This document shows positions 32,041 through 45,372 of a stretch of 64,000 nt of DNA, in pieces. Each line of letters starts with the position of its first letter. The first letter of the stretch is position 1. The DNA is taken from positions 4,464,001 through 4,528,000 of the forward strand of contig CP053167.1 of assembly GCA_014607495.2 (NCBI GenBank), written 5' to 3'. The notes under the pieces were generated by a model that was not told where the DNA came from, made no database searches, and saw nothing but the letters and a program-made list of their open reading frames with translations. Position numbers and translations under genes: made by a program. The stretch is from Carposina sasakii (lineage: Eukaryota; Arthropoda; Insecta; Lepidoptera; Carposinidae).

Positions 32041-34047
32041 TGTCGCGTTGTTCAAAATTCCCGCGACATGGTGCCGTCGTTTTATTTCAAAAACGTTTTG
32101 GGCGTTGCCAGTCTAGCCGGAATTTCGTCTTTTTGGCACCAAGATTACCTTTTATGGTAATAAAATCTCTAAAATTTACGCCGGGCGGGGATATTAAAAT
32201 ATTAACCAATGGCAAGGCCATTCTAGGCTGAGGTCAATAACCGTGCGGTTCGGTACGTACAAGGCTGTTGCCTCGATCGCGCGGTCGCCAGCATTACCAA
32301 AGTTTGTCTCAGAGGATTAGGAACTATTTTGAAGCCTAAGTTAATTCCTCGTTCCTTACCTATTATAAATATTACTTTCTGCTGTTTTGCAATTTCTTTT
32401 TTGGGTTTTGGGCGTTGCCAGTCTAGCCGGAATTTCGTCTTTTTGGCACCAAGATTACCTTTTATGGTAATAAAATCTCTAAAATTTACGCCGGGCGGGG
32501 ATATTAAAATATTAACCAATGGCAAGGCCATTCTAGGCTGAGGTCAATAACCGTGCGGTTCGGTACGTACAAGGCTGTTGCCTCGATCGCGCGGTCGCCA
32601 GCATTACCAAAGTTTGTCTCAGAGGATTAGGAACTATTTTGAAGCCTAAGTTAATTCCTCGTTCCTTACCTATTATAAATATTACTTTCTGCTGTTTTGC
32701 AACTCAAATAGTCGCCATAGTGCAACTAAATAATTTTATTGTGATAAGTGTCGCCACTTCGAACTAGGTAAGTGAGTGAATATATATAGCTATATTTTAT
32801 CTATTTATTTCGTGTAGCATTTATAGGTGCGTTGTAGCTTCGTTAAAATGTTTATATATTCTATGCTGTGCTAAATAGTGTTCTAGCACTTATCGTTGGT
32901 CTAGATTCTGGATAGCAACTGTATCTCATTAGCTGACCGTGTTATAGGTACCTAATTATAAATTGTATACTTAATTCTAATTCGCTATCCACGAATGCCA
33001 TTATTTAATTGTTATTTTAGATTTTAGTTAGAATTCACTTAGTACTGCGACGGAATCTAGATTATTTGACTACCTCACAATTTTAATATGACCGTTATCT
33101 TAGTGGAAGTCTTGATTTAAGTTCACATTTGAGTTTAGCCCTAAATATGAACGTATTTAATTAAAACTAAAGGTACATAAGAAGGAATTATTATGTAATA
33201 ATCCGGATTCCAAGGTACCAGCTACGCACCTATAACTACCCTCTTCTATAATATTATTTGAAATTATAGGTATATATTTATTTATTCTGTATTTATATAA
33301 TCTAATGTATTTTATATTATTGTGTATTATTTATTGTGTTTTTTTTCCAACGCCTATTCCGAATATTCAGATTGCAAATATTTTTGTAGTTACCTTCTAC
33401 CTTTTTTCTTAATTTTTTTCATTGCTAAATCTGAATATTCGGATTAATTTTTTTTCTACTCAGCTCCATTTATTTTTTCTTTGTAAATGTCTCTGCCAAT
33501 CGGATAATATTAATTGTATAGATTTGTTATTTGGAGACATTACCCGATTGGCAGATTTGGGAAGAGGCACACCGCCTTACACCGGATCTGTTAAATTCCA
33601 GGTTCGGTGGCGATTACGTTTGGATTACGTCCGGATTAGGATTTCGTCCGGATTTGAACGTCGTTCGGAATTGGATTTCGTTCGGAATTGGGTTTCATTC
33701 GGAATTGGATTTGGAGTATTCCAAGGATTGCCGAATATTCCACCGAGCTCCCTCACACCTGCCGAGCATTCCGTCGGACTTTACACATCGCTGCCTCGGC
33801 TGCTACCGTGGATACGCCTCTCCAAAGCTACGTGTTATTTTGTAAACAATTTTAATATTTATCGGAGAACCCAGGATTAGTCACCCACGACCTGTTATCG
33901 CGTTACTTTAATTAATTAGTCTCGTGTTCATAAATTGTTTTTTATTTTAATCACTTAGTTGTACCGTATTTTTCTTTTGTTTTAAATTCATTAACTGGAC
34001 CTGTCCACTTCTTGCCTGTAATAGGGGAAGAAGGGGACAGCGTTTCA
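32041..34047 (+). repeat. 3' LTR, 2007 bp, with internal tandem duplication
   Basis: Same ends as the 5' LTR (TGTCGCG...TTTCA) and apparently identical in all stretches compared. It is 310 bp longer because 32096-32392 (297 bp) is repeated at 32406-32702, with a 13-base filler (TTTCTTTTTTGGG) at the junction. Followed by the CGGT target duplication at 34048-34051. Confidence 0.95.
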
Positions 34048-34051
34048 CGGT

Positions 34052-35877
34052 ATGACCTCGATTCGAGTTGAACTGTATCATGAAAAGGCCTTTGGATAGC
34101 AGTAAGATTCCTGTGCTATAATATATATATATATTATAATGTCAGTTCATCACCTTTGTATTTTTTAAATTTGACTACAAACTTAGGTTACTTGTTAAAA
34201 AAGGTTGTCGCGCCATAGGATAGCACTTTTAAAATTCTTATTAGTCAGCTGTTGGTAAGCTTTTTCATAACTATACCTTTTGAATTTAGTTTAATTAAGT
34301 GTGCGAATTACGTGAAATCATTATTTTGAATGAATAGGAAAGAATCAGGAAAAAAAATTATAAACCTTTTGGTAATTGTACTTTGACAATGCCAATTTGA
34401 TGTCTGTTGTTTTGTCTCCAATGATTATTTATTTATCTAGTTGAATTACTGAAATATACACGTATTTTAGTTTTTTATGCATTTCCATTTAATAATAAGG
34501 TGATTTTAAAAACATTACAAAATGGGGCATAACCCTGAAGCCGTAATTTTTTTAATGGGTCTTCCTACCCATGAAGGTAGAAAATGGACTGTACTTTTAC
34601 ATCTCAATAGAAATAATACCCGTTTTCCAGTCATCCTGTATACAAAAAGACAAAATATCAATTACGGTGACATTATTATATTACGGTGGCCCTCTTTTTT
34701 GCCACCGGAGCCACTGGAGTTGCGACACCGTACTTAGAATTAAGTAACAAATTTCAAATTATAACGGACACTATTATTTTAATTGTAATAATTCATTTGC
34801 AATTACGTCGATACATCTAATCTTTAACCATCTGTAAAATTTCTTTTTAAACAGCCTTTTAGTTTTTTAAATACACATGACACCGTTATATGATAAATAT
34901 GTATTCCTGCGCCACCGCAGGTTATACTTACGTTTTTGGCGGGAAAACTGTTCAGTGTATCAAACATCCTTGTACTTGGTATACGATGGCTTGACAGAGC
35001 AGTGCGGGGAAAGATAGCTTAGCATCTATCTCATTCATTATGATGGAATAGTGTAATGTTCAAAATGCGCCAGCGTTATTGACTTTTTCCGCGGGACATT
35101 TTTAAAAAGCTGTTACAGGTACTACCGGGTTAAGTTAAATTACTGCTAATGGTGTAAATAATAGTGTTATTTAATGTATTTTTAAAATATGTATGTATTC
35201 TGTTAAATTAATTCACTCGAAAATTTAAATAGCCAAATTTATTTTTGCAAACGAAGTGGGGACATAGCACCGCAATTAGATTTAGAGCCTTTGATAATTT
35301 TTTTAATGCGTAAACCAATAGATTTTGGTCTTAAGTTTTAAACGTTAGTCTAGATCACTGTCTGAACTTAATGAAAAAAATTTAATAAATGTGCATTTTG
35401 CACTTTCCACTACGATTTTCATCCACGCCGCGCTAAAAACGTACCTGGGAAATTCACCCAAATACATAGTCACCGGCACTGAATGTGTTAAAGACCTATA
35501 TTTTATATAATTCACTCGCCACTAACTCCCTCCAATCGTATTGTCACTGGGCTCGCACATGTAGTCCTGGCTTTTAATCGAAATCTCCGGGTATTTCTTC
35601 CTCAAATCCTGTTTTACAAATTTTGAGATGGCAACCTTATATTATTAGGATAGGTACCTACAAGTTTCCTATTGTTAATAATGTAGACAGAGATCGTATA
35701 ATACATAAGTAGATAGATGGATGGGTTACTAGATACAGTACAATAGTTTGGAACAATAACAGTTAATGAAGCTAAATAGCTTAAATAAGTAGGTAGGTAC
35801 AACAAACAGAGTCGATATGTATAATAATGTGGGGATATAGTTATACGAAATGTGAAATTATACAATCATCTTCATCA
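34052..35877. other. Non-coding stretch
   Basis: The opening bases continue the LINE relic broken at 25153. After that the sequence is AT-rich with an AT dinucleotide run near 34125 and no supported exon. Confidence 0.35.
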
Positions 35878-36065
35878 GATTTTTGGTCGTCAACGTTCCC
35901 GAAAACTACGGAATCTTCCCATCATCACGATCATTTTTCTCCATGGAAGCATACCTAGGAAGTGTCTGGTTTCCAAAATATTAGGGTCCAAAGTTGAGTA
36001 AATAGACTGCGTTTTTCTGCATAGATGCACATTGACGCGTGTAGCAAGATTTTTTCACGAGAAAT
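35878..36065 (+). mobile_element. MITE (family 1), 3'-truncated
   Basis: Starts within the left end (GATTTTTGGTCGTCAACG) and stops after TTTTTTCACGAGAAAT, where a Helitron-like sequence begins. Confidence 0.75.
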
Positions 36066-36530
36066 CTATCTATCTTCTTACATAATAAAAATGTAACGGG
36101 TCGCTGTCTATACATCGAAGATATATGAGAAAAAATATTATAGGAGAGCTTTATCAACGCAATAGTACCAAAACAATAATTTTGAAATTTTTGTCTGTTT
36201 GTCGGGACGCCCGCGACTCCGTCCGCGTGGACTACAGAAAAAACAAAATGTCGAAATTATGCGGGATAAAACATTTTCCCGGGATAAAAAGTAGCCTATA
36301 TGTTAAGTGGGACCTGTCACAATATATTCTTGAAAACTGCATCGAAATCGGTTCAGACGTTTCTGAGATTAGCGTGCATAAACGCACAGACAAACCGACA
36401 AAAATATATAAAAAAATCATTATTTTGGGTACTATTGCGTTGATAAAGGTCTCCTATAATATTTTTTCTCATATATCTTCCATGTACAGACAGCCATCCG
36501 TTACATTTTTATTATATGTATAGATAGATA
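36066..36530. mobile_element. Inverted-duplicated Helitron-like element
   Basis: The first about 135 bp (ACATAATAAAAATGTAACGG...GTTTGTC) are the Helitron 5' end in plus orientation. From 36206 a nearly complete copy follows in the opposite orientation, ending CGTTACATTTTTATTATATG and TATAGATAGATAG. Same family as 48514-48838. The head-to-head 5' ends make long inverted termini. Confidence 0.6.
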
Positions 36531-37931
36531 GATTGACCTACTTATTTAAATATTAATATCACACTCAACAATTCGCGTCTCGTTATACTGCAAATACATA
36601 TAAATGAAACCCTGGAATACTTATATTTAATCCATCTATCATGTTTGTCTGATAATATTACAACAGCTAAGTATTACTAAACCTATACAACCGCTTGGGG
36701 TTTGTAGGTACCATTAACACGATTCGTCACTAGGTCACAAAGCTAACATGTCATAAATAACGTGTAATAACGAGCATTATTAATTTTGTATTTGATAGGT
36801 CGAAAATAGACAGAAAACAGCTTGGTAGGTACATATATCTACCTACATTAACATATTGATATATCCAAATGGATAAATATAGAATGTATTGAGGAAATGC
36901 GTTACTTTAGTACAAAAGCCTCGAGGTTGGTACCGCCTGGTGCAGCACTGAATATGTACCTGTGAAAACTCGTGTGGCCTAAATTAAAAGAGGTTAGCGA
37001 GAATTGAGACTAAAAACCGATTTTTTTAATGGTCAGATCAGATGTGATGTAGTTTGATGCTATCCCTATCTTGATCAAGTTTTAGAGAAAATCAGCGCCA
37101 GATTGTTGGAAAAATCAGCCCAAGTTTGTCTATCATAGTTGCACCGCCGAGTATCGACACACACTAAAATTTGTCCCGGACTTCATACTTCACATGAAGT
37201 AGCTCTAGGTTATGATCTATATGGGGTCGGCGCAATATTGGTTTCTTTCAAAATACCTACAGACAAGAACTTGCAAGTTTTACGGCCAGTACCTACTCGT
37301 AGTTACCCGTAATCTTGCGTCAAGTTCTGATTACCACTGCCCCATTCATCTGAACCACTGCCACTGCTGCCATCTTACTTTCTCTACAACTATAGGTATG
37401 CCGTATGCCTATACCAGTGATGTGCCGAATCGTAAAAATTTATATCCCCGGATACGGATCCGAATACGGATATTTAGTGTCAATATCCGCGGATACAGAT
37501 ACGGATCTCAACTTGCTTACGTAGTCGGTGTTGGTGCGCGCGATGATAGATACATAGGTTCCTAATTTAAAAAAAAATCATTTTATTTGAATTTAAATCT
37601 TCTTTAACATTTTTTTTTATTTTATCACACTTATTTATCTATAATTATATGCAATAATAACTAAACCTACGTAAAAAACTAGAGTTACAAAATAAAATAA
37701 AATTTACAAATAGAAGACTCCTTGCAAGTCCTTTTATTCGAATTTAATTTAATATCTCTAAGATATAAGATCTAAGTTTTGTTGTCTTAATAAAAGGTGA
37801 TCTTATAACTTTTTATAATAATAGTTGATTGAGCACCTTTGAGTTATGTATTTTATAGATATGGTAACTAACAGGGATTTGGTATCTCGGTAACTAACTA
37901 CAACTTTTGCAACATAAAGGAGCCAAATATA
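36531..37931. other. Non-coding stretch
   Basis: A small RTE-tail scrap in inverted orientation (GGGGTCGGCGCAATATTGG) lies near 37222. A patch of repeated GGATACGGAT-like words is at 37450-37510. No exon supported. Confidence 0.35.
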
Positions 37932-38316
37932 CAGGTTGATTTTTGGTCGTCAACGTTCCCGAAAACTACGGAATCTCCTCATCATCACGATCATTTTTCT
38001 CCATGGAAGCATACCTGGGAAGTGTCTGGTTTCCAAAATATTAGGGTCCAAAGTTGAGTAAATAGACTGCGTTTTTCTGCATAAATGCACATAGACGCGC
38101 GTAGCAGGATTTTTTCACGAAAAATAATTAATATCTGTCTATAAAAAAACTAACATAAACACTGGACACTATAAATTTCGCAAGATCAAGGAATTTAAAT
38201 TAAAAAAAAAAAAAAAAAAAAAAAATTTTCCCAGCATTTTTTTTGGCATAAACTTACTTTATTTCATGTATAGAATACGTATCCTTCGTTAAAGGTGGCC
38301 ACAAAAAAACACCCTG
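37932..38316 (+). mobile_element. TA-inserted MITE (family 1)
   Basis: 385 bp, starting CAGGTTGATTTTTGG and ending AAAACACCCTG, with an expanded poly(A) stretch at 38205-38224. TA on both sides; the right TA directly adjoins element A. Confidence 0.85.
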
Positions 38317-38318
38317 TA

Positions 38319-38724
38319 CAGTGTGAAAGTGACAGCCAGGCAAATAATGATATGCCGAATTCAGAAATTTAGACCATGATACTAACTGAGCCGAAAACCA
38401 CTGAAAAAAAATAGTGTGGTTCGTTTAAGTAGGTCTTAGATAATGACTTAAAAACAACATTTTTACATAATACCTACTTATATGAATAATTTTTAAAAAT
38501 ATTGCATTCAGAAAAGTTAAATTAACTGATCAATCCCAAAGGAAAGTCACAAGTGATCCAAAAACAGCAATGTATCACACAATAACCAATAAGCCCATCT
38601 AACTAGTCACAGGATCGCCCGATACAATTGGCACGGAAAGAAAACATTCTTAGTAATATGTATTAGAATAATCAAATTAAAAATGCATTTCCTGCGAGTA
38701 TCGTATAACTCAAAACAATTTTCG
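38319..38724 (+). mobile_element. Element A (family 2), 3'-truncated
   Basis: Begins CAGTGTGAAAGTGACAGCC and AGGCAAATAATGATATG, and follows 58069-58603 as far as ATCGTATAACTCAAAACAAT, then ends without its right terminus. Confidence 0.65.
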
Positions 38725-39331
38725 CCTAGTGTTATTGTTAATAATTCTGGTCTTCCGAAATCTCCATCGCTCGTAACTTGGAACCTAAGACGGTAGTTTT
38801 TTAAACCCGAACTCCTGAAGTTACATGGCAGGGCAATAAACTGGGAGCTCGTAGCAACGGTGAGCCCCATTATTTCCGGTTGATCACGCAAGCCTCCGAA
38901 AATGTTTGTCAACATGACAGAGCTACTGAACTAGGGGGGCAATTCTACAATGTATTTGTGGGCAAGGGTGGATCCAGACTGGAACTTAGGGTGTGGTATT
39001 AGATGATTCGATAACATCGCGAACTTCGCTATCGCGAAAATTGTAACATTGCCTAAGCTAATCTTAGATAGGACTCGCCCTTGTTTGTAGCTTTCTTTTG
39101 ATGTGACTCTAACAAAAGGTACTTAGATAAAACCACAGTCCTAAGCTAGTATTCCTTGTATTAGAACCCAACGAATAGCATAGCTTCATCACATGTACCT
39201 ACCCCTCTACTCAGATCAGGTAAGACCGAGCAGGTTAGTTTAGCATAAGTTAAATAATTTCAACAATTCAAGAATAAGTAGGCACTCACCGACTAGATTA
39301 TTCAAAAACTGTTTATTCATATTACTTGTAG
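38725..39331. other. Non-coding stretch upstream of the membrane-protein exons
   Basis: Probably intron or upstream sequence. No signal-peptide exon recognised here. Confidence 0.35.
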
Positions 39332-42300
39332 TATACATGCTGGTATCACCAGACCAGCATGAAGAAACGCCGCGACTCGAAGACTTCTTCTGGACAGGAT
39401 CAGGAGACGGTCCCCCAGCGCCCGAGGATCCGGTTCCTGATCCAATTGAACCTTCCACTCCACTCATCAGGACCACAACAGTCCTGGCCACAGTTTACCT
39501 GGACTCTTATCCACCGCAGGTAGGAATTTGTCTGAACTAAATACTTATTGAGGATAGCTTTAAAATTACCTAGACATTATATATAAAATGTTATATCCTG
39601 ATCAACTGTCTGTAAATACAGGGCTGGACTAGACACATCGTAACGTCAGGATATTCAGCTAACTTTGTTGTAAGAAACATTAAGGAAACATTTTGGTCAC
39701 GATGCCCTTACAATAATATTCTAAGCTGTATTCCATACCGGACATTATATCTGACTTGTGGCCACCTCGTGGGATAGTAGATATAAAGATACCACTTTGG
39801 TATCCTCTATCTATTCTACACACACATATTATATTAGGTTTTCTAGATTTCGTTTAATTATTTTTAAGGCGGTGACTGATAAGACGACAGGAGAATGCGT
39901 CCTTAACTGTGGTGAACCAGGGACTCCTGACAGCTTGGAGCCCGAAATACCTGATGACAGACGCTATTGGCTTCTCACTGTCATCCAAGGGTCTACTCCT
40001 GACAGTCTACAGTTACGGCTGGCTAGGTTGTACCAGAAAGCATTTTTGCGGTAAGCCTTCTTTGGTGGCTGGTAGGAAGCATAATCAGAGGGTCTTAAGA
40101 GCCCCTGTGAATTTCATTCGGATCATGTCTCTATTTAATAAAAGTTCTATAAGTACAATATTTTCAAACTGCCTAAATCTACTTTCTAAATCTCTTTCCT
40201 TTGCAGGCAACAGGAAAAACATCTTGGCATCATAAAGTCTCTAGATGCACCAACTGGCAGAAAAAAACATGAAGTTCATTCATTTGTCGTAAATAAGGAA
40301 AACAATATTAATCAAATTGTCCCAATTACTTCCAACTCCACTAACATACCTCAAAGATACCTTGATAACACGTCAAGTAATTATCTTGCCATTAATGAAA
40401 CAGATAATATCCGTCCCTCGATTAGTCCTAGTCCTACCTCATCTTCTAGTGTAAGAACACAAACCAAATCATATTTATTAAATTTCCCCTTCGAGTTTGA
40501 TAACAATTTATCATCAAATTTAGAAATCAAAGCTACTAAGGTTAGTGATATAGAATCATGGGTATTAGCCACGCCAACAGTTGTAATAAGCAAAAGGGAA
40601 GTGATAGACGAAAACTTAGAAGACGCTAAAAATGATCTTATAGATATACCTTTAGAACAAGAAGGAAGCAATGAAACGGTATTGTTTAAAAGAGAAATCA
40701 TCAAACCGGAGGAACAACCACCAGTTAGGGTACATATTCAAAATATTACTGAGGTGAGATTATTATTTTGTACGGCTACTACAATCAATTCAATAAAATA
40801 AGTAAAAGGTTAATTAGCTGAAGTAATTTATAAGACTCACGATTTCCCAAAAGGATCTTACTTCTACTGCTTCCAGACATCAGAAACGGGAAGTGTTCAG
40901 ATAGTCTACGTGGTGTTAGTTGGTGGAAGAGCAGTGCCAGCGGCGGTGGCTGCTAGGGATATGAGGCTAGTTAGAGATGCTGAAGTGGCCAAGGAATTAG
41001 GAGCCGTAGTTACTACTAAAGCTGAACGTGAGTTACCTTCCTTACATAGTTGCTGATTTAGTGGCTGACAGACAATGCACAGCCAAATCTACTCGTACCG
41101 GACGTAGGAAGTTCAAACATGTATTTTTCTTGAGGTGTGTGGAGGGGCACCAAGAAAGTATTCACCGAACGAAATACCTGTGAGGACGGGAATAATGGCA
41201 ATTCTAAAGTTTACGCGAACAAAGTTATGGGCACCCTTCCTATTGGACTCAAATAATTAATTGGACAAACTCGTAGATCTTCAAAAGTATTTAGGTAGGT
41301 AAGAGTCGACTAACTACGATAAGCTACCAACTTGTCACTGATATTTTGCATCTGACCACGCTATGCTAAACATGGCTGCGGAATCTCCTTTACGATCCTG
41401 CAGTTCTGCCTAATGGGGTAGCCATTGTGGGAACACACTCAAATTTGTATCTTCGAAATAATATAATAAAAATTTCTTTATTCTCCCTAGCAGCATATTT
41501 AAAAGCAGCAGAGGGATTAGAAGGAGAAGCAAGCACCAGTCCTGCAGGAATACATGGAACTGAACTATGGGCTTTAGCTATTGGTGGTTCAGTAGCTTTA
41601 CTGATCGTGCTGATTCTCTTTGTACTACTATGTTTGGCTTATAGGTAAGAGAAGATACAAAACAATAAAATCAACTCAGATGTTACCTAATACGTTATCA
41701 GGGCTTAAACAATAATGTAGCTTTTTACTCCATGACTAAAGGAAAAAATCGAAGAAATCTGCAGCATCACTCCGAGCGTATAGAAATGAATTGATGAGGG
41801 AAACTCAAAGAAACCAGTTGAAACAAGTACACGATGAAAAGGATGGCAAGGTAGGAATTAAATCTGCTGCTATCTTATGTATGGGCCACTTAACGATGTT
41901 TTCTCTGCGTTCCACTTGCTTATCATAACTTTAATCTGGCATGTTCTTTTTATTCCTATTATGTGTTTTCAGTTGATCAGCGTGGTTTCACCGAGCAGGA
42001 CTAGACCAAGCAGCACTTTGTTGCCGATCTACAGAGCTGATAGCGCCGGGTAAGGGTATCTTCGAGTAGGCACATTTACATACCTACGTTACGAAGAATA
42101 TCATCTAGGTAGGTACTCTTTCAATTCCAGATCATCAACATCTTCTTCTGGTGTATCAGAAGTAGCAGCAGCGTTGCGAAAGCGACATAAGAAACCTCAT
42201 GCTCTGAGGATGCCGCAGAAGAAAAGAGGTATATAATATAGGTACTAGTCATTCCTAAACATATCGATTACCGAGTGTTTTTTTAAGTCTAGTTTCATAC

Positions 42301-45300
42301 GCTCGCTGGTAAATTGATGCACCTAAGGTATCCATAATGTAATAGGTGCCTTGGCTAAGGATAACTAGTTCATTAGTTCCAGCTATAGAACCTTATAGCA
42401 GCCCTAACTTCTAGCCTAAGATGACCCTAGAACTTTCAGATAAATAGAACAAAAACCATGTACGGCTGTGGTACGATTACACTTGATCTTCCATTCCAGT
42501 GGGCACCACAGACAGTTTGCTAGAAGCCGCGGGTGTAGATAGCACGGACAGTGAAAAAGCATCGGCGCCAGCTACTCCCACATCTTACCTGTCTATGCCC
42601 TCTGTCAGTTCTTTTCCAAGGTAAGAGTTATAGGAGAAAATAATGCAAACTGGAGGATAGGCATCAATTTAAGTTTAGGCGTAGTTAGTAGATATAGACT
42701 TTGGCATGCTTTTTCAACTTATATATCTTAACTCAGATTAGGGTTCTATCTTGATTTCTGAAACCTATGCCTTACTTAACCATAGGCAGATATAGAATAG
42801 CTCCAGATTGGTCTGATGTTATAACTTGAATATGTTTGTCCAATTTTAAAATTGAATCACCCATATGAACAGTGTCCACTGTCGATTATTTCAGGTTTAA
42901 TCATTTAACCGCTTGGGTTATATAACACTAAAATGTCAAATTCCAGAGGAAACATAGTAGAGCCTCTATCTAGGATACTAGAACCAGTCTCCGTACGTCA
43001 TCTCGACGTGGATTCCCCCACAAGCAGCATTAAAAGAGACAACAAGGAGGTCATACCGCGACGGCAGATGGCCTCCCAACTGGTGCGATTGGGCAGCATT
43101 GACAAGGACCCTGGAGTAATTGGGCCACTGGTCTGGGATCTGCATTGTCAGAGGATTAAGGACGGTAAGATTTACTCAAAATTAAGGTAACTATACTTAA
43201 AGCCTGTCAATAGATATACTCTTATAACCTTTTTCTGGTACTTACCCTGAAATGTGGCATTAGGATTTTAGGATATGGATCTCTTGCCAGAGATATGTTT
43301 TAGTGCTATATGTTTTGGTCTTACCTTTGGTCCTAATGTTTACCATACTAAAGTCTTCACTAGAATTAAACTACTTTTTCCCCAGCCTCAAAACCTACAA
43401 GCCCAGCCAAATCAACGTCATCTCGTAAAGAACCTTCGCGAATGCGACAACGGTTCAACGAATTAATGGACGATGCTTACACTCTTTTCGGGAACTCTAG
43501 TGGTAATTCCAATGATACCTACAATGTAGAGGATGATAGGAAGAGACGAGGTGAGTATTAATTATTTCCAGATCAAAGGAATGTTGCTTTGTTGATCAAG
43601 TCTAATTGCTGTTGAAGGAAATGTCATGATGAACCGATAGTAGTAAATAGGTAATTTGTCATATTCCTGTCCTACCTCACCAAGAGGAGCAAAGGTAATG
43701 CAGAAAAGGGATGCACTTAGTACATATCTTTATTGATAGCTTTTCACGACTTCTGCCTTTGTCTAATATCTTTGTCCTGTCACATTAAGATGAGGAAAGC
43801 TAAAAGCAAAACTTACCTTTTCTGAAAGCTTTTGACGTTTTCTGCGATCAGGAGACATGTCAGCTTCAAGTCCTAGATTCGATTCCCATCTGGACCAAAT
43901 ATTTGTGTATGACACGTTAGTAACTCTTGGTCACAAATGCTGTGATTGTGTTTCAGAAGCAGAAGTTACACAAGCTAGAAACGACAATGTGCGGTTACCG
44001 GGTTCACCGTACACTGCATTGGATACTGTGCGAGGGAAATCCGCGGGTGCTGGGTAAGTTAAAACTGATGATACAGAAGATTTAAAAATTTTATTAGCAC
44101 TACTTACTTTCAAATTGATCTCTATGTAACGTAGATTTTGTTTTAACGTTATATCACCTGGGTGATCAAAGTGGAATAGACCGTTTTTACATGGTGGGTA
44201 ACAAAAGTAAAGAATAATACCTATACAGCGCGACATAAGAAGCTACATAGAATTCTACAATCCACAGACCGCACTGCCACTTGGAATTTTGTAAAACTAC
44301 TCTCAGTCAGATATGGATAAATATTTCAAACTATATTATAAACAAGAGATATCCTAGAAAATTACCCGTGGACCCGGTAATGGGTCGACCCACTGGGACC
44401 ACGGGTAAACACTGGAAAATTGTAGTACGTATATTTAACACAGCTTGACAGCTAAACCAGCAGAATTATGATATATCTTCTAGTTTCCTCTTTTCTTTTT
44501 TGAATACCTATGTTGATACTATATAAACATTTTGACTTAATCCCTTTTTGTAAATCGATATCTACTTACATGAAAATATTCCAGTAGACCGTCTACTAGC
44601 ACAGCAGACCTGAGTAGACCGCGGACGTCATTCATCAGGCCCGCAGCGGAGCTCCGGGCTCCGGCCAGGGCTTGGGGGAATACGCCACCTAGCGTGAGTA
44701 TTATGGATTGAGTGAGTATTATCTTGATTATGTATGGTGCCTCTGTTTTTAAGATTCAAGTACATAAATACTTATTGCCGATTGGTTGGCTGTCAAAACT
44801 AGAGACCGCCCAACCAATAAGCATCTAGCATTTTGTTAAATTTTAAAACACCACTATAGGTAGTGAATTGCTGCAAATATTCAACAAATATTGTTATCAA
44901 ACCCATGATTAAACATTAAATAAAATCCTCGATACTGATTTATCGTAAATGAATTATATTATGTACTTACCCAGGGTTTGCCAGCGGCATAGATAAGAAA
45001 AATTCTCTATAACAGCGGTTATAGAAAAAAACATGTTTTGAGAAAAAAAAAATATTGGGGCCAATTTTTCCAATATGGACAGATTAGTATAAGATTGATG
45101 CTGTCTTTCTCTATTTTTTATTCTTCAGATAGATAGCCTATCTGAACAATAAAATTGATGCTGTAGGAAATAGGGTATTTGGAAAAATCGGCCCTAAATG
45201 GAATGAAATTTGCTCTTTTCAGTCCATGGGCATTCGTCTAGGCCCTGCCGTGAATCCTGCGCTGGTATTGACAGAAGGACGCCTACCTCAGAACGATCCT

Positions 45301-45372
45301 GCCCTCCCTCTCATATCCGCCATAAAGAGCGAGATACAACGAGTCAGGGAACAAGCTAAACCTAATACATAG
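39332..45372 (+). CDS. KIAA1549/DUF3827-like single-pass membrane protein, 5'-incomplete
   Basis: Fourteen exons, all phase-compatible with GT..AG introns: 39332-39519, 39869-40050, 40207-40753, 40877-41027, 41491-41644, 41742-41850, 41973-42049, 42131-42228, 42500-42620, 42947-43164, 43386-43550, 43957-44053, 44585-44693, 45223-45372 (stop TAG). The visible protein is 787 residues. The acidic, Ser/Thr-rich outer half includes FFWTGSGDGPPAPED, RRYWLLTVIQGSTPDSLQLR and an Asn-rich segment with NxS/T sites. Next comes a segment IVYVVLVGGRAVPAAVAARD and one membrane helix at about 382-406 (ALAIGGSVALLIVLILFVLL). The basic, Ser-rich cytoplasmic half carries the blocks DKDPGVIGPLVWDLHCQR and RMRQRFNELMDDAYTLFGN. 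The layout and these blocks fit the KIAA1549/KIAA1549L (UPF0606, DUF3827) family, whose function is poorly known. No signal peptide in the first visible exon, so upstream exons are missing. Confidence 0.75.

Noticed and set aside
34522..34737. 71-codon plus-strand frame starting MGHNPEAVIF
   Set aside because: No splice context, polyadenylation site or recognisable family; looks like chance in AT-rich sequence.
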